64,000 nucleotides of DNA from DASSUW01 sp963730535 (GCA_963730535.1 CAVSRU010000008.1:1-64000), one strand, 5' to 3'. Numbered from the stretch's first letter, positions 18,486 through 26,869 are shown. Notes: generated from the letters alone by a model not told the origin. Program-made: numbers and translations.

Positions 18486-18704
18486 ATGGACATCTTCGAG
18501 GTAGAACAAACGGAGCGCCTCAGCCGTGAGGAGGTCGCGGCGCGGCTACGCAATCTCGCCGACATGCTCGGGCGCCACAACGACATCGAGTTCGAGCGCG
18601 GCGGGATGCGCTTCACGGTGCAGGTCCCCGACGAGGTCGAGCTCACGATCGAGCTGGAGATCGGGAGCGACAAGCGCGAGCTGGAGATCGAGCTGACCTG
18701 GTGA
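18486..18704 (+). CDS. Amphi-Trp domain protein
   Basis: ATG 18486 starts a 72-residue protein that is almost entirely one amphi-Trp domain: IFEVEQTERLSREEVAARLR, a hairpin GGMRFTVQVPDEVELTIELE, and a closing acidic-basic strand ending LTW. The domain is a small alpha+beta unit found in archaea and bacteria, with no proven function. A segment at 18397-18409 (CGTTTCGGGTGAT), 89 bases before the start, recurs with one change at a similar distance before the DUF7144 gene. Confidence 0.85.
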   Translation: MDIFEVEQTERLSREEVAARLRNLADMLGRHNDIEFERGGMRFTVQVPDEVELTIELEIGSDKRELEIELTW

Positions 18705-18722
18705 TAAGGGTCCCCGCCCGCT

Positions 18723-19007
18723 TCAGTGGCCGCGGGATCGTCTTCTCAAGCGCGCGAAGATCCCGACGAACGGGAGCAGCATGACGACGCCGATGACGGC
18801 GCCGACGATGCCTCCGAAATCGAGGACGTCGCTGTCGCCGATGCCGAGCCCTACGGTGAAGATCAGATAGCCGAGCAGCGCGCCGCTCAGGCCGAGCACA
18901 AGCGAGAACAGCCACGACTTCGGTCCGTGCAGCTCGCTCCACATGTCGGGGACGAGCAGACGGCCGACGATCCCTGCCACGAGTCCGGTCAACAGTGCGC
19001 CGATCAT
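18723..19007 (-). CDS. GlsB/YeaQ/YmgE-family membrane protein
   Basis: ATG 19007 follows AGGGAGAACAAGC. The 94 residues form three transmembrane helices rich in Gly (GALLTGLVAGIVGRLLVP, LVLGLSGALLGYLIFTVGLG, GGIVGAVIGVVMLLPFVGI), the signature of this family, often called transglycosylase-associated in databases. Its members are induced by envelope and general stress in several bacteria. It precedes no partner closely; the SHOCT gene upstream reads in the same direction. Confidence 0.88.
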   Translation of the reverse strand: MIGALLTGLVAGIVGRLLVPDMWSELHGPKSWLFSLVLGLSGALLGYLIFTVGLGIGDSDVLDFGGIVGAVIGVVMLLPFVGIFARLRRRSRGH

Positions 19008-19066
19008 GCTTGTTCTCCCTTTCGTGGGTCGGGGCAGCGTAAGCGCAGCCCGGCGCCAACCGAGGG

Positions 19067-19462
19067 CTAGGCGAGCGCCTTGGCCTTGATCGCTTCGAAC
19101 TCGTCCTGAGTGATTGCGCCGCTGTCGAGCAGTTGCTTGGCCTTCTCGATCTCGCCGGCGGCGCCGCCGGTCGCGGCGACGGTCTTGACGTAGTCGTCGA
19201 ACTCGGCGCGACTGGCCTGCGATTGGTGGACCCTGCGATCGGCCATCTTCGAGCCGTTGACGATCAAGTAGATCAACACGCCAAGCCACGGCAGCACGAC
19301 CACGAACACGATCCACGCGGCCTTCGCCCAGCCCGAGAGGTCGTGCCTGCTGAACACGTCCGCGATCACGGCGATCACGGTCCAGATCCAGAGCACCCAG
19401 ACGAAGAAGATGATCATCGTCCAGAAGATGTCGAAGAACGGGTAGTCGGCCGCGATCACCAT
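19067..19462 (-). CDS. PLDc_N membrane segment plus SHOCT domain protein
   Basis: The 131 residues have two transmembrane helices (FWTMIIFFVWVLWIWTVIAV; AAWIVFVVVLPWLGVLIYLI) of the phospholipase-D-nuclease N-terminal type, then a linker and a C-terminal SHOCT motif (AKQLLDSGAITQDEFEAIKA). SHOCT is a short helical module that often tethers proteins or forms oligomers. This architecture is common in actinobacteria, in envelope-stress neighbourhoods. Confidence 0.85.
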   Translation of the reverse strand: MVIAADYPFFDIFWTMIIFFVWVLWIWTVIAVIADVFSRHDLSGWAKAAWIVFVVVLPWLGVLIYLIVNGSKMADRRVHQSQASRAEFDDYVKTVAATGGAAGEIEKAKQLLDSGAITQDEFEAIKAKALA

Positions 19463-19753
19463 GTCGTGTGGCTCCTGGTCGGCGGGTCTGCGCTAGTTGT
19501 GGCGCGGCTTCACGGCCGTCGGCCCACAGCCCGGGTACCGCGCATCTTCCGTCGCCGGCGATCGAGCGGTCAAGGCAGCGCACATGTCGATCGCGGGGGT
19601 GGCCACTTCCCGCGCGGGCGACTGCGCCTCGCGTGGTGGCGGTTGCCGCGCCTGGCCTCCGACGCCGGGAGGCATCAGCGGCTCCACGGCGAATAGGTGG
19701 CCCCGGAACCCTCCGTACGGTCGGGCGGCTCTTGTAGGCGGCGCGAGCAAACG

Positions 19754-20356
19754 ATGAACGACAGCGAGGTCCGCACGATGTCCACGACTGCTGGTCAAGA
19801 ACTGCGCCCGCTCACGAGCTTGTGGTGGCTCCTGTGCCTGTTTGGTGTGGCGGCGCTGGGAGTGGGCGTCTTCTTCGTCGTATCGCCGCACGAGACGCTC
19901 AGTACCTTCACGGCCATCGCGGGCATCTTCGTGCTGGTCGACGGCGTGATCGCGATCGTTGTCTCGATCTTCGGCTCGGGCGAGAGCCGCGGAATGCTTG
20001 CTCTCATCGGCGTGCTCAGCGCCATCGCCGGGCTCATCCTCATCAAGAAGCCATTCGAGACGCTCGTCGTCTTCACGCTCATCGTGGGCGTGTGGTTCGC
20101 CGTCGCGGGCATCGTACGATTTGTAAGCGCATTCGCCTCGCGCGAGGCCCGGGGCGGGAACATCGTCATCGCGCTGTTCGACCTGACGGCGGGAGCCGTG
20201 ATCCTGGCTTGGCCTGATCTCGGTCTGGCGACGCTGGCCGTGATCATCGGAATCGGGCTCGCGATCCGCGGGGTCCTGTTCATCGTCGCGGGCTGGCAGC
20301 TTCGTACGCTCGACCGGGCGGCGAAAACTGACCCGGGCTCGCCCGCCGTCGCCTAG
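19754..20356 (+). CDS. HdeD-family (DUF308) membrane protein
   Basis: From ATG 19754 (alternative ATG 19778) the 200-residue product has six hydrophobic helices in three similar pairs (LLCLFGVAALGVGVFFVVSP; IAGIFVLVDGVIAIVVSIFG; LIGVLSAIAGLILIKKPFET; and so on). This is the HdeD/DUF308 pattern. E. coli HdeD contributes to acid resistance at high cell density. It probably acts in the inner membrane under stress; the exact role is unknown. Confidence 0.82.
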   Translation: MNDSEVRTMSTTAGQELRPLTSLWWLLCLFGVAALGVGVFFVVSPHETLSTFTAIAGIFVLVDGVIAIVVSIFGSGESRGMLALIGVLSAIAGLILIKKPFETLVVFTLIVGVWFAVAGIVRFVSAFASREARGGNIVIALFDLTAGAVILAWPDLGLATLAVIIGIGLAIRGVLFIVAGWQLRTLDRAAKTDPGSPAVA

Positions 20357-20466
20357 CCGGGAACGTGCGCGCCACGGCCGGGCGACCACCCCATTGCGAT
20401 GGGCTGCCCGACGACGACCCGCGGGCGTAGGTTGAAGGCCATGCGATTCCCGAACGTGAACCACTG

Positions 20467-20973
20467 ATGTCAGCCGCCGAGCCGTGGCGACCGCGCATCG
20501 TCCGCACGACCGGCAGCGTCACGGAGGCCATCTACGGTCTGATCCTGGCGACGTCCGTGATCGCCGTCTCGCGGGAGTACGACTCCTCGAACGCCGGACG
20601 CATCGGCGTCACCGTGCTCGTGACCGGTGTCGTGTTCTGGCTGGCGCATGTCTACGCCCGCGTGCTCGCGGGATCGGTCACCCAGCACCGGAGGCCCAGC
20701 CGTCTCGAGGTGCGCGAGGCGCTTCGCCACGACTGGCCGCTGGTGGAGGTCACCGTTCCGCTGGTGCTCATCCTCGCGCTGGGCGCGCTCGACGTCATGT
20801 CCGACAAGGCAGCGATTCTCGCGGCGACGCTCGCCGCCCTGGTGGAACTGGCCGGTGCCGGCGCATACGCGGCGCGCAAGTCAGGAGCGGGCCTGGTCGG
20901 GGCGGTCGTGTCGGCCCTCATTGCCGTGATCCTCGGCAGCGCGGTCGTCCTCCTCAAAGCCCTCGTGCACTGA
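20467..20973 (+). CDS. Four-helix membrane protein of unknown function
   Basis: ATG 20467 gives 168 residues with four or five transmembrane helices (AIYGLILATSVIAVSREYD; IGVTVLVTGVVFWLAHVYAR; LVEVTVPLVLILALGALDVM; LVGAVVSALIAVILGSAVVL). The FWLAHVYA segment with adjacent basic residues recurs in similar actinobacterial proteins. No function is known to me. The last 20 bases overlap the convergent YihY-family gene. Confidence 0.75.
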   Translation: MSAAEPWRPRIVRTTGSVTEAIYGLILATSVIAVSREYDSSNAGRIGVTVLVTGVVFWLAHVYARVLAGSVTQHRRPSRLEVREALRHDWPLVEVTVPLVLILALGALDVMSDKAAILAATLAALVELAGAGAYAARKSGAGLVGAVVSALIAVILGSAVVLLKALVH

Positions 20974-21946
20974 CCGGCTGGGGGGTCCGGTCGCGTCGGC
21001 GCTGCTGGATCTGCGCCCGCAGCGTGTCCCACCGCGACCGCGCCTCGGCCGTGATCTCATCCCACTGGTGCCGGACCTCGTCCTCGGCGGGCCGTTCGCC
21101 CCGGCGGATGCGGTCGAGCTCATCGTCGACCTCGCGGCCGGCCGCCGCCGACCAGACCAGCACGACCATGACGCAGAAGAGCGCCGAGATCATCGCGAAG
21201 ACCGCGCCGATCACGCCGTAGCGGGTGGCGTACGTGCTGAAGAGGTGCGGGACGTACACCGCCGCGCCAACTGCGTACAGCGCGAGCAACCCCGATCCGA
21301 CGATGGCGAACGGCAGGAGGTCCTGGCGCGCGATCCGCTTGGCGCTGAGGACCCAGCCGCTCCAGAGCAGGAAGACCGCTGACAGCGGTGTGGCGAGCAG
21401 CGTCGCGGTGAGTTCGAGGCGGCCGCGCCCCAGCACGCCATGGATGACGCCGCTGAGGGCGAGGTAGACCGAGAGCCCGCCGATCCAGAGGAGCCCGTTG
21501 AACGTGTTGCGGACGCTCATCGGGCTGAGCTCCCAGGCCTGCTCGAACAGCCGTTGCACACCGCGGGAGAAGCTCAGGGCCGTGACGATGAGGAAGAGGA
21601 ATCCGATGATGCCAACGGATGTGCTCGTGCCCGAGGCCGGCGAGAAGATGTCGCTGACGGCCTCGGCGCCGCCGCCGGTCAGGTCGTATCGGTCGATGAT
21701 GCGCTGGGCCGTGTCCTTGCCACCGAGTTGCGAGGACACGGCGCTGGTGAGGATCGCCAGCGGGATCGTGGCCGTCAGCGCGCCGGAGGCCAGGGCGATC
21801 GAGCGGTCGAATCCCGCCACCTTCTGGAACCGGTTGACGACGCGGAGCACGAACTCGGGCCGCAACCAGAACGTCAGCGTCCGTACGACGCGCTCGCGGT
21901 CTAGGCGACGCCGCCGTTTGAGCTCGTGGGGCTCGTCGCCCGGCAT
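20954..21946 (-). CDS. YihY/BrkB-family membrane protein
   Basis: ATG 21946 gives 330 residues. The family pattern is clear: a soluble N-terminus (FVLRVVNRFQKVAGFDRSIA), then six helices starting ALASGALTATIPLAILTSAV, with VTALSFSRGVQRLFEQAWEL, FNGLLWIGGLSVYLALSGV and YGVIGAVFAMISALFCVMVV. A long charged C-terminal tail (DDELDRIRRGERPAEDEVRH) is predicted in the cytoplasm. The family was once called ribonuclease BN by mistake; its real role is unsettled. Confidence 0.85.
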   Translation of the reverse strand: MPGDEPHELKRRRRLDRERVVRTLTFWLRPEFVLRVVNRFQKVAGFDRSIALASGALTATIPLAILTSAVSSQLGGKDTAQRIIDRYDLTGGGAEAVSDIFSPASGTSTSVGIIGFLFLIVTALSFSRGVQRLFEQAWELSPMSVRNTFNGLLWIGGLSVYLALSGVIHGVLGRGRLELTATLLATPLSAVFLLWSGWVLSAKRIARQDLLPFAIVGSGLLALYAVGAAVYVPHLFSTYATRYGVIGAVFAMISALFCVMVVLVWSAAAGREVDDELDRIRRGERPAEDEVRHQWDEITAEARSRWDTLRAQIQQRRRDRTPQPVSARGL

Positions 21947-22108
21947 GGCTCAGGCCATCACGGCGGTGTCGATCACGGGACCATCCTTCAGCAAGCCGAG
22001 CGAGCACACATCACCCGGCATGGATGATCCGGCGCGCGGCCGCCCCCGCCCCCGCCGGTACCGTTCGGCGGCAATGGACGAGCGCTACGACCGTGGAGCA
22101 GCCTGCGC

Positions 22109-22828
22109 GTGACCGAAGCGTTGGGATGGGGCGCGCTCGCCGCGTCGTCGCTGGTCATCGGCGCGCTGCTCGGGCTCACCAGACCGTGGCCGCCTCGGCC
22201 TCTCGGGCTCGTGCTCGCGTTCGGGGCCGGCGCGCTCATCAGCGCCGTCAGCTTTGACCTCGCGCAGGAAGGCCTACAGGTCGGCGACCCAGGCTTCCTG
22301 GCGTTGGGCCTCGCCGTCGGCGCAGTCACCTACTTCGCGCTCAACCGGATCGTGGGACGCCGAAGCCGCAGCGCAAACGCCCGCGGCGCCGATGAGAACG
22401 CCGGGAGCGCGCTCGCGCTCGGCGCGTTCCTCGACGGCATCCCCGAGCAGGCCGTGCTAGGCATCGGCATCGCCGTGGGCGAGGGAGTCAGCGTCGGGCT
22501 CCTCGTCGCGATCTTCGTCTCCAACCTTCCCGAAGCCATTGGCTCGTCCACCGAGATGCGCGCCGCAGGCACCCCCGCTGCGGCGATCCGTCGTCTTTGG
22601 TTGCTCGTCGCGCTGATCTGCACGGCGGCGACGGTCGCTGGTTACGCGGTCGCCGACAACGTCTCGGGGAACCTGAACGCGGCAGTCGACGGATTCGCCG
22701 CCGGCGCGCTGCTCGTGATGCTCATCGACTCGATGATCCCCGAGGCGGTCCGCAAAGGCGGCGACGTTTCCGGCTTGGTCACCGTTCTCGGGTTCGCGGT
22801 CGCCGCCGCGCTTTCGAGCGTGTCCTGA
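22109..22828 (+). CDS. ZIP-like metal transporter with altered metal-site motif
   Basis: GTG 22109 starts a 239-residue protein with about eight transmembrane helices, laid out like bacterial ZIP/ZupT carriers. Helix IV reads ALGAFLDGIPEQAVLGIGIA and helix V AIFVSNLPEAIGSSTEMRAA. Classical ZIPs have HNxPEG in helix IV and His/Glu in helix V. The PE and N are kept here, but the His ligands are absent (D and Q instead). Metal transport is therefore uncertain even though the fold call is good. Confidence 0.75.
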   Translation: MTEALGWGALAASSLVIGALLGLTRPWPPRPLGLVLAFGAGALISAVSFDLAQEGLQVGDPGFLALGLAVGAVTYFALNRIVGRRSRSANARGADENAGSALALGAFLDGIPEQAVLGIGIAVGEGVSVGLLVAIFVSNLPEAIGSSTEMRAAGTPAAAIRRLWLLVALICTAATVAGYAVADNVSGNLNAAVDGFAAGALLVMLIDSMIPEAVRKGGDVSGLVTVLGFAVAAALSSVS

Positions 22829-22926
22829 CCGCCGGCTGCGCCAACAGGATCCACGCCTCCCGAGCTCCGCGGCCGATACTGGCCACGGCAGGCCGTTCGT
22901 CTCGACGTTGCCGCCGCCCGGTCAGA

Positions 22927-23215
22927 TCACGCCGGGACCTCAGGGAGGTGCTCCGCTCCTCCGCGCGCGCGCGTCACCTCGGTTGGTGCGCTCTCCATTG
23001 GCGGGGCCTTGTCGCGCGGATGCCGCCCATGCCAGCGGGCGTAGCGGTCGGCGAGCGGGGCCGCGCTGAGGCCGTGCGCGAAGACCGAGAGTCCGACGGT
23101 GAGGTAGATCGCGAGCACGATCAAGTCCTCGTGGGGAAGCTGCGATTCCTCGACCACGATGAGTGCGAACACGATCGATGCCAGACCGCGGCCAGGATGC
23201 GGGCCGTCCCGGAGG
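22927..23215 (-). pseudogene. C-terminal remnant of a Na+/H+ (cation:proton) antiporter
   Basis: The frame reads GRGLASIVFALIVVEESQLP then LIVLAIYLTVGLSVFAHGLS and AAPLADRYARW, which is the last transmembrane part of CPA1-type antiporters (usually GPRGLASIVFALI...THGL). The remaining about ten helices are missing; upstream at 23228 there is a different short ORF. About 85 codons of a 400-codon gene survive. Confidence 0.65.
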
Positions 23216-23227
23216 CGCCCCGAGCCA

Positions 23228-23371
23228 TCACGCGCTCGCAGCGGGAGCGGCGGTCCGGCTCATCCGCGCCACATGCAGCACGATCCCCTCTCCGGCGAGG
23301 CCCGTGGCGAGATCGGCGATCGCGTCGAGTCCGTAGCCCTCAGGCTCGCGCGGCTCGTCCGGGCCGGACAT
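23228..23371 (-). CDS. Very short ORF resembling a STAS-domain end
   Basis: ATG 23371 opens 47 codons ending at 23228 (EGYGLDAIADLATGLAGEGI then VLHVARMS). The DLA...L...GIVLHVAR pattern resembles the last helix and strand of STAS domains in SulP permeases. It could be a tiny gene or the fragment of a lost transporter, next to the antiporter remnant. Confidence 0.35.
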   Translation of the reverse strand: MSGPDEPREPEGYGLDAIADLATGLAGEGIVLHVARMSRTAAPAASA

Positions 23372-23395
23372 CGTCACCGTACGTGCCCGATGGGG

Positions 23396-23596
23396 TCAGC
23401 GGTAGCGGTCCTCGATCGACGCCGCCGCGCGGCGACGCGAGCCGAGCAGCACGAGTCCGAGCACCAGGCCGATGGCGCCGATCACCATGAGGATCACGCC
23501 CACGACCTGTAGGTCGATACCGGCGGGCTCCGCGGTGACCGCGAAGTACAGGATCGCGCCCGTGGTGATGCAGAAGAGCGAGCCGCCGATCGTCAT
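23396..23596 (-). CDS. DUF6458-type small membrane protein
   Basis: ATG 23596 gives 66 residues with two helices (GGSLFCITTGAILYFAVTAE and VVGVILMVIGAIGLVLGLVL) and a basic-acidic tail (SRRRAAASIEDRYR). The TAEPAGIDLQVVGVILMVIG segment is the recognisable core of the DUF6458 family of actinobacteria, whose function is unknown. It starts 2 bases after the stop of the gene upstream of it, so the two are probably co-transcribed. Confidence 0.8.
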   Translation of the reverse strand: MTIGGSLFCITTGAILYFAVTAEPAGIDLQVVGVILMVIGAIGLVLGLVLLGSRRRAAASIEDRYR

Positions 23597-23598
23597 CG

Positions 23599-23859
23599 CT
23601 ACAAGCCCGTGCTGTCGAAGGGCCGCCCTGCGGTGCTTCGCCGCAGCTCAGCTTCCCCGAGGACTTGCTGCTCGACCTCGCTGGGGGTCGGCTTACGCAT
23701 TCCCCAGTAGATGAGCGCACCGATGAACGGAAGGAGCACGATCAGCGCGAGCCACCCGACCGTCGCCGCGCCGGAGTAGTGGCGGCGGAACACATCGACG
23801 ATGGTGATGGCCCAGATGACGACGAGCGCGGTGAGCCCGATGATCCACAGCACGGTCAT
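23599..23859 (-). CDS. PLDc_N-type small membrane protein
   Basis: ATG 23859 follows AGGAAAGGACCGTC. The 86 residues have two helices (VLWIIGLTALVVIWAITIVD; VGWLALIVLLPFIGALIYWG) separated by a basic loop (FRRHYSGAA), which is the phospholipase-D-nuclease N-terminal membrane module without any nuclease. The tail is soluble (VEQQVLGEAELRRS). It ends 2 bases before the DUF6458 gene in the same direction. Confidence 0.8.
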   Translation of the reverse strand: MTVLWIIGLTALVVIWAITIVDVFRRHYSGAATVGWLALIVLLPFIGALIYWGMRKPTPSEVEQQVLGEAELRRSTAGRPFDSTGL

Positions 23860-23977
23860 GACGGTCCTTTCCTCGGAGCCGACCCGGTCTCGCCGAGGCG
23901 AGCGACGGATTCTTGGCCTAAGCCAACATAGAACTCCGCCAGCCCGCATCCCCCGAACAGGATGAGTCGGCGCGCGC

Positions 23978-24754
23978 TCAGTCTGCTGCGAGCTCGCCCG
24001 CGAAGAACTCAAGCGCGGTGCGTGTCTTCGTCTGCTGCTCGCCGGAGAGGTCGATGCCGTGCTCGGTGAGGAATACCCGCGCCTCGGCAGCGACCTGGAA
24101 CGCCTCCGACGGCAGGCACTTCGTCGAGAGCTCGAAGATGCGGCTGCCGTCCGGGTAGAGCCACATCTCCGCGACCATCTTGCGCGCGAAGTCACGCGCC
24201 TGCCACTTCAACTTGAGCACGAAGATCGGCCCGAGCACCGCGAGATGTTCCAGATCGATCCCGTCCGGAGCGTGAGCCCCGTACAGGGCACGCTGCTCCT
24301 TGGTGTAGAGCTTGCGCAAGCGTCGCTCGCCGAGCACCACCTGGCGGATGACGTCAGAGTCGGCCTCGCATTTCAACCGCCCCGAGCATACGAATCCACC
24401 CGGTATCGCGTCGACTTCGACGCCGAACCCGGTGAGACCCCGCACGTCAGCGCTGACCTGATCGGGGTCGAGCGGCCGCAGCTTGATCACCGAATCGCCC
24501 ACACGCCCCTGAATCCTGCGCGCGCGCACGACGACGCCCGCCCGGTCGAGCGCAAGGTCGGGCGTGTCGAAGAACACCACCTGCCGGATCTGGGCATCCA
24601 GCGCGTCGAGGCCGAGCGCGCCGATGGCCGCACGCTGCTGGGCGGCGGGCACGGTGAGCTTGAGCTCGACCGTGTCGGAGCCTCGCAGAAGGCTCATCAT
24701 CTCCGCGAGCTGCGTATCGCTCAGGGCGGGACGAACGGGTGTCTTGGTGGCCAT
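23978..24754 (-). CDS. CYTH-like domain protein (adenylate cyclase/triphosphatase superfamily)
   Basis: ATG 24754 gives 258 residues. An early strand VELKLTV stands where CYTH proteins carry ExExK. Later elements fit a triphosphate-tunnel fold (VVFFDTPDLALDRAGVVVRA; VGDSVIKLRPLDPDQVSAD; FVCSGRLKCEADSD; FVLKLKWQARDFARKMVAEM). CYTH enzymes act on triphosphates with a metal inside a beta-barrel. The first Glu of the signature is missing, so enzymatic activity is not assured. It is followed downstream on the same strand by the PLDc_N gene. Confidence 0.7.
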   Translation of the reverse strand: MATKTPVRPALSDTQLAEMMSLLRGSDTVELKLTVPAAQQRAAIGALGLDALDAQIRQVVFFDTPDLALDRAGVVVRARRIQGRVGDSVIKLRPLDPDQVSADVRGLTGFGVEVDAIPGGFVCSGRLKCEADSDVIRQVVLGERRLRKLYTKEQRALYGAHAPDGIDLEHLAVLGPIFVLKLKWQARDFARKMVAEMWLYPDGSRIFELSTKCLPSEAFQVAAEARVFLTEHGIDLSGEQQTKTRTALEFFAGELAAD

Positions 24755-24835
24755 GGCCCAGACTCTCACCGCACTCGCGCGCCGAATACCGTGCGCGCAT
24801 GTGTCCGACCACCGTGCGGCCCAGCGATGTGCGCG

Positions 24836-25567
24836 CTACCGGGCCGCCATCGGCGCGCGCAGGACGACCACCGTCGACCCGAGGTACTCCTCGGTCTCGG
24901 GGATCGACAGACACGGCTCGGCGTGGAAGCCGACCTGCGTCGCTTCCGCCGCGACGTCATCGGCCGTCACGCGCTCGAGCCGCACGACGGCCTCGACTGA
25001 CTCGTAGCGCTCTCCCGGCCCGATGACCTCGCGCCGGCGATGGATCGCCGCGAGACCGTCCTCCTCCACCACCGAGGTCAGGTGGCTGGCGTAGCGCACG
25101 CCGGCTGCCTCGTAAGCGTCGGGCGGCGGCAGCATGTCGTGCTCCTCGTCGAAGCAATCCATCGCGTCGGCCAGCGCCGCGGCGACCAAACCGCCGGGCT
25201 CGAGGTGGTCCAGCGCGCGGCGCAGGAAGGCGGCGCGGCCGGAGGGGCCGCCGAGCAGCTGCAGCGTCTGCATCGGTACGAGCACCAGCGGGAATCGACG
25301 GCCGATCTCGAAATCGCGGGCGTCGGCGAGGACCGTCTCGACCGGGAGCCCGGCGGCGCGGCGCTCCAGCGCCCCGAGCAGCGAGGCCTCGGCATCCAGG
25401 GCCACGACCGCGACGCCGCGGGCGGCGAGGTCGAGGCTGACGCGCCCGGTGCCGGCGCCCACGTCGAGCAGTGGCCCGCCCGCCTCGGCGGCCAGCGCGC
25501 GCCAGAGCGGCAGGTCCTCGTCGTACCCGCTGCACTCGATGTCGTGCCAGAGCACGTCGAGCGTCAT
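24836..25567 (-). CDS. SAM-dependent methyltransferase
   Basis: ATG 25567 gives 243 residues. Motif I (PLLDVGAGTGRVSLDLAARG) binds SAM, the acidic end of strand 2 is present (VVALDAEASLLGALERR), and VETVLADARDFEIGRRFPLV is motif II/III. The C-terminal half (EEDGLAAIHRRREVIGPGER) has the hairpin seen in small-molecule methyltransferases. The substrate cannot be told. It lies upstream of the CYTH gene, both on the minus strand, with an 81-base gap. Confidence 0.85.
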   Translation of the reverse strand: MTLDVLWHDIECSGYDEDLPLWRALAAEAGGPLLDVGAGTGRVSLDLAARGVAVVALDAEASLLGALERRAAGLPVETVLADARDFEIGRRFPLVLVPMQTLQLLGGPSGRAAFLRRALDHLEPGGLVAAALADAMDCFDEEHDMLPPPDAYEAAGVRYASHLTSVVEEDGLAAIHRRREVIGPGERYESVEAVVRLERVTADDVAAEATQVGFHAEPCLSIPETEEYLGSTVVVLRAPMAAR

Positions 25568-25608
25568 GTGGAACCGACCGACGTACGGGGCGGGAAGCGG
25601 CAGACGGC

Positions 25609-26157
25609 TCAGTCCGCCCGACCGGCCATCGCGTCGACGGCGACCGCGACCGCCAGGACGATGATGTCGTCGTGGCCCGGGGCGATCTCGACGCCGTAGG
25701 TGTCACGGATCCGGAACCAGCGCTTGGAGATCTCCGCGACCTTGGTCCCGTCAGCTTCGATCTCGTACTCGTGATCGACGATGTTGCCCTGCACCCGCAG
25801 GTCGGGCCCGCCCTCGACCTTCACGTCGAACCGGGCGCGCAGCGGGGTGATCATCGCCTGCTTGACCATGGCGAGCCGGTCGCCGTCCGGGCCTTCGATC
25901 TCCATGCTGTCCTTCAGGCGCAGCTTGCGCTCCTGGATCTTGCACAGCTCGTTGCCGTCCAGGTCCTCGAGGACGAGCGTCGTGCGGACGCGCAGCGCCT
26001 TGCCGTTCACCTTGAACACGTGCTCGCCGTCCGCGTTGTCGATCCAGGAGTCGTCCCCGATCGAGAGCAGCTTCTCGCGCATCTGATAGCGGGCCGCGTC
26101 ACCGCCGGGTCCGAACGACCGACGCTCCTCTCGCCGCTCCTGCCTACGTCCACGCAT
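25609..26157 (-). CDS. LURP-one-related (scramblase-fold) protein
   Basis: ATG 26157 gives 182 residues, with a charged start (RRQERREERRSFG). The rest is a LURP-one/Tubby-like 12-strand barrel: RYQMREKLLSIGDDSWIDNA, VFKVNGKALRVRTTLVLEDL, MEIEGPDGDRLAMVKQAMIT, VQGNIVDHEYEIEADGTKVA, and a final helix (APGHDDIIVLAVAVAVDAMA) that fills the barrel. Bacterial members have no proven function; relatives bind or scramble lipids at membranes. Confidence 0.85.
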   Translation of the reverse strand: MRGRRQERREERRSFGPGGDAARYQMREKLLSIGDDSWIDNADGEHVFKVNGKALRVRTTLVLEDLDGNELCKIQERKLRLKDSMEIEGPDGDRLAMVKQAMITPLRARFDVKVEGGPDLRVQGNIVDHEYEIEADGTKVAEISKRWFRIRDTYGVEIAPGHDDIIVLAVAVAVDAMAGRAD

Positions 26158-26342
26158 GATCGCCTGTCTCCTCAATCGTCATGGACGTAGCCTCATCGCC
26201 GCGCGCGACGTGCACAAGCAGGCACGCAGGCCAGCGCAGCGGGCGTAGACACGCCTTTCATCCGTTTCAGGTGATTCCACGGGGTCTAGGCCTTGCTTTG
26301 ATCCGGCGGACCGAGTTCGAGCTGAGGCAAGAGGAGATCTTC

Positions 26343-26738
26343 ATGTCACGAAGTGGCGCGGTTGACCGCACGTCGAGGGTGACGGGCTGGTGGGTCTTCG
26401 CGGCGATGTTGCTGGGAATCGCCGGTGTGTTGAACGTCATCTACGGGATCGCCGCGATCGGCGACTCGAAGTTCTTCACCGCGAATGCGACGTACATCCT
26501 GAGCGGCCTCAACACCTGGGGCTGGATCACGCTGCTGATCGGGGTGCTGCAGCTGTTCGCGGCGTTCTCGCTCATGACCGGCGGGGGCTTCGGTCGCTGG
26601 CTCGGGATCATCGCGGCCAGTCTGAGCGCGATCTCGGCGCTGCTGTCGATCCCGGCCTATCCGTTCTGGTCGCTGTGCATCTTCGCGCTCGCCATCATCG
26701 TGCTCTACCAGCTCGCGTCGGCACCCGAGAGAGCCTGA
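26343..26738 (+). CDS. DUF7144-type membrane protein
   Basis: ATG 26343 follows GAGGAGATCTTC. The 131 residues have four transmembrane helices (WWVFAAMLLGIAGVLNVIYG; WGWITLLIGVLQLFAAFSLM; LGIIAASLSAISALLSIPAY; SLCIFALAIIVLYQLASA). This is the DUF7144 pattern, with TWGWITL after the first loop and PAYPFWS near the end. Upstream, GTTT (26264) and GGGTCT (26282) lie 14 bases apart, close to the SigB/SigF-type stress promoter form GTTT-N14-GGGTAT. Confidence 0.82.
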   Translation: MSRSGAVDRTSRVTGWWVFAAMLLGIAGVLNVIYGIAAIGDSKFFTANATYILSGLNTWGWITLLIGVLQLFAAFSLMTGGGFGRWLGIIAASLSAISALLSIPAYPFWSLCIFALAIIVLYQLASAPERA

Positions 26739-26869
26739 CGCGTCGAAATGGCGTCAGGCGGCGCCCGCCGCGCGCGGGGTCGGCGCCATGAGTGCGCCCA
26801 CGATCCAGAGGATCAGCCAAATCTTGCGCATCGGGACGAGTTGCGCGGACTACGCTTGACCAAAGTCGC

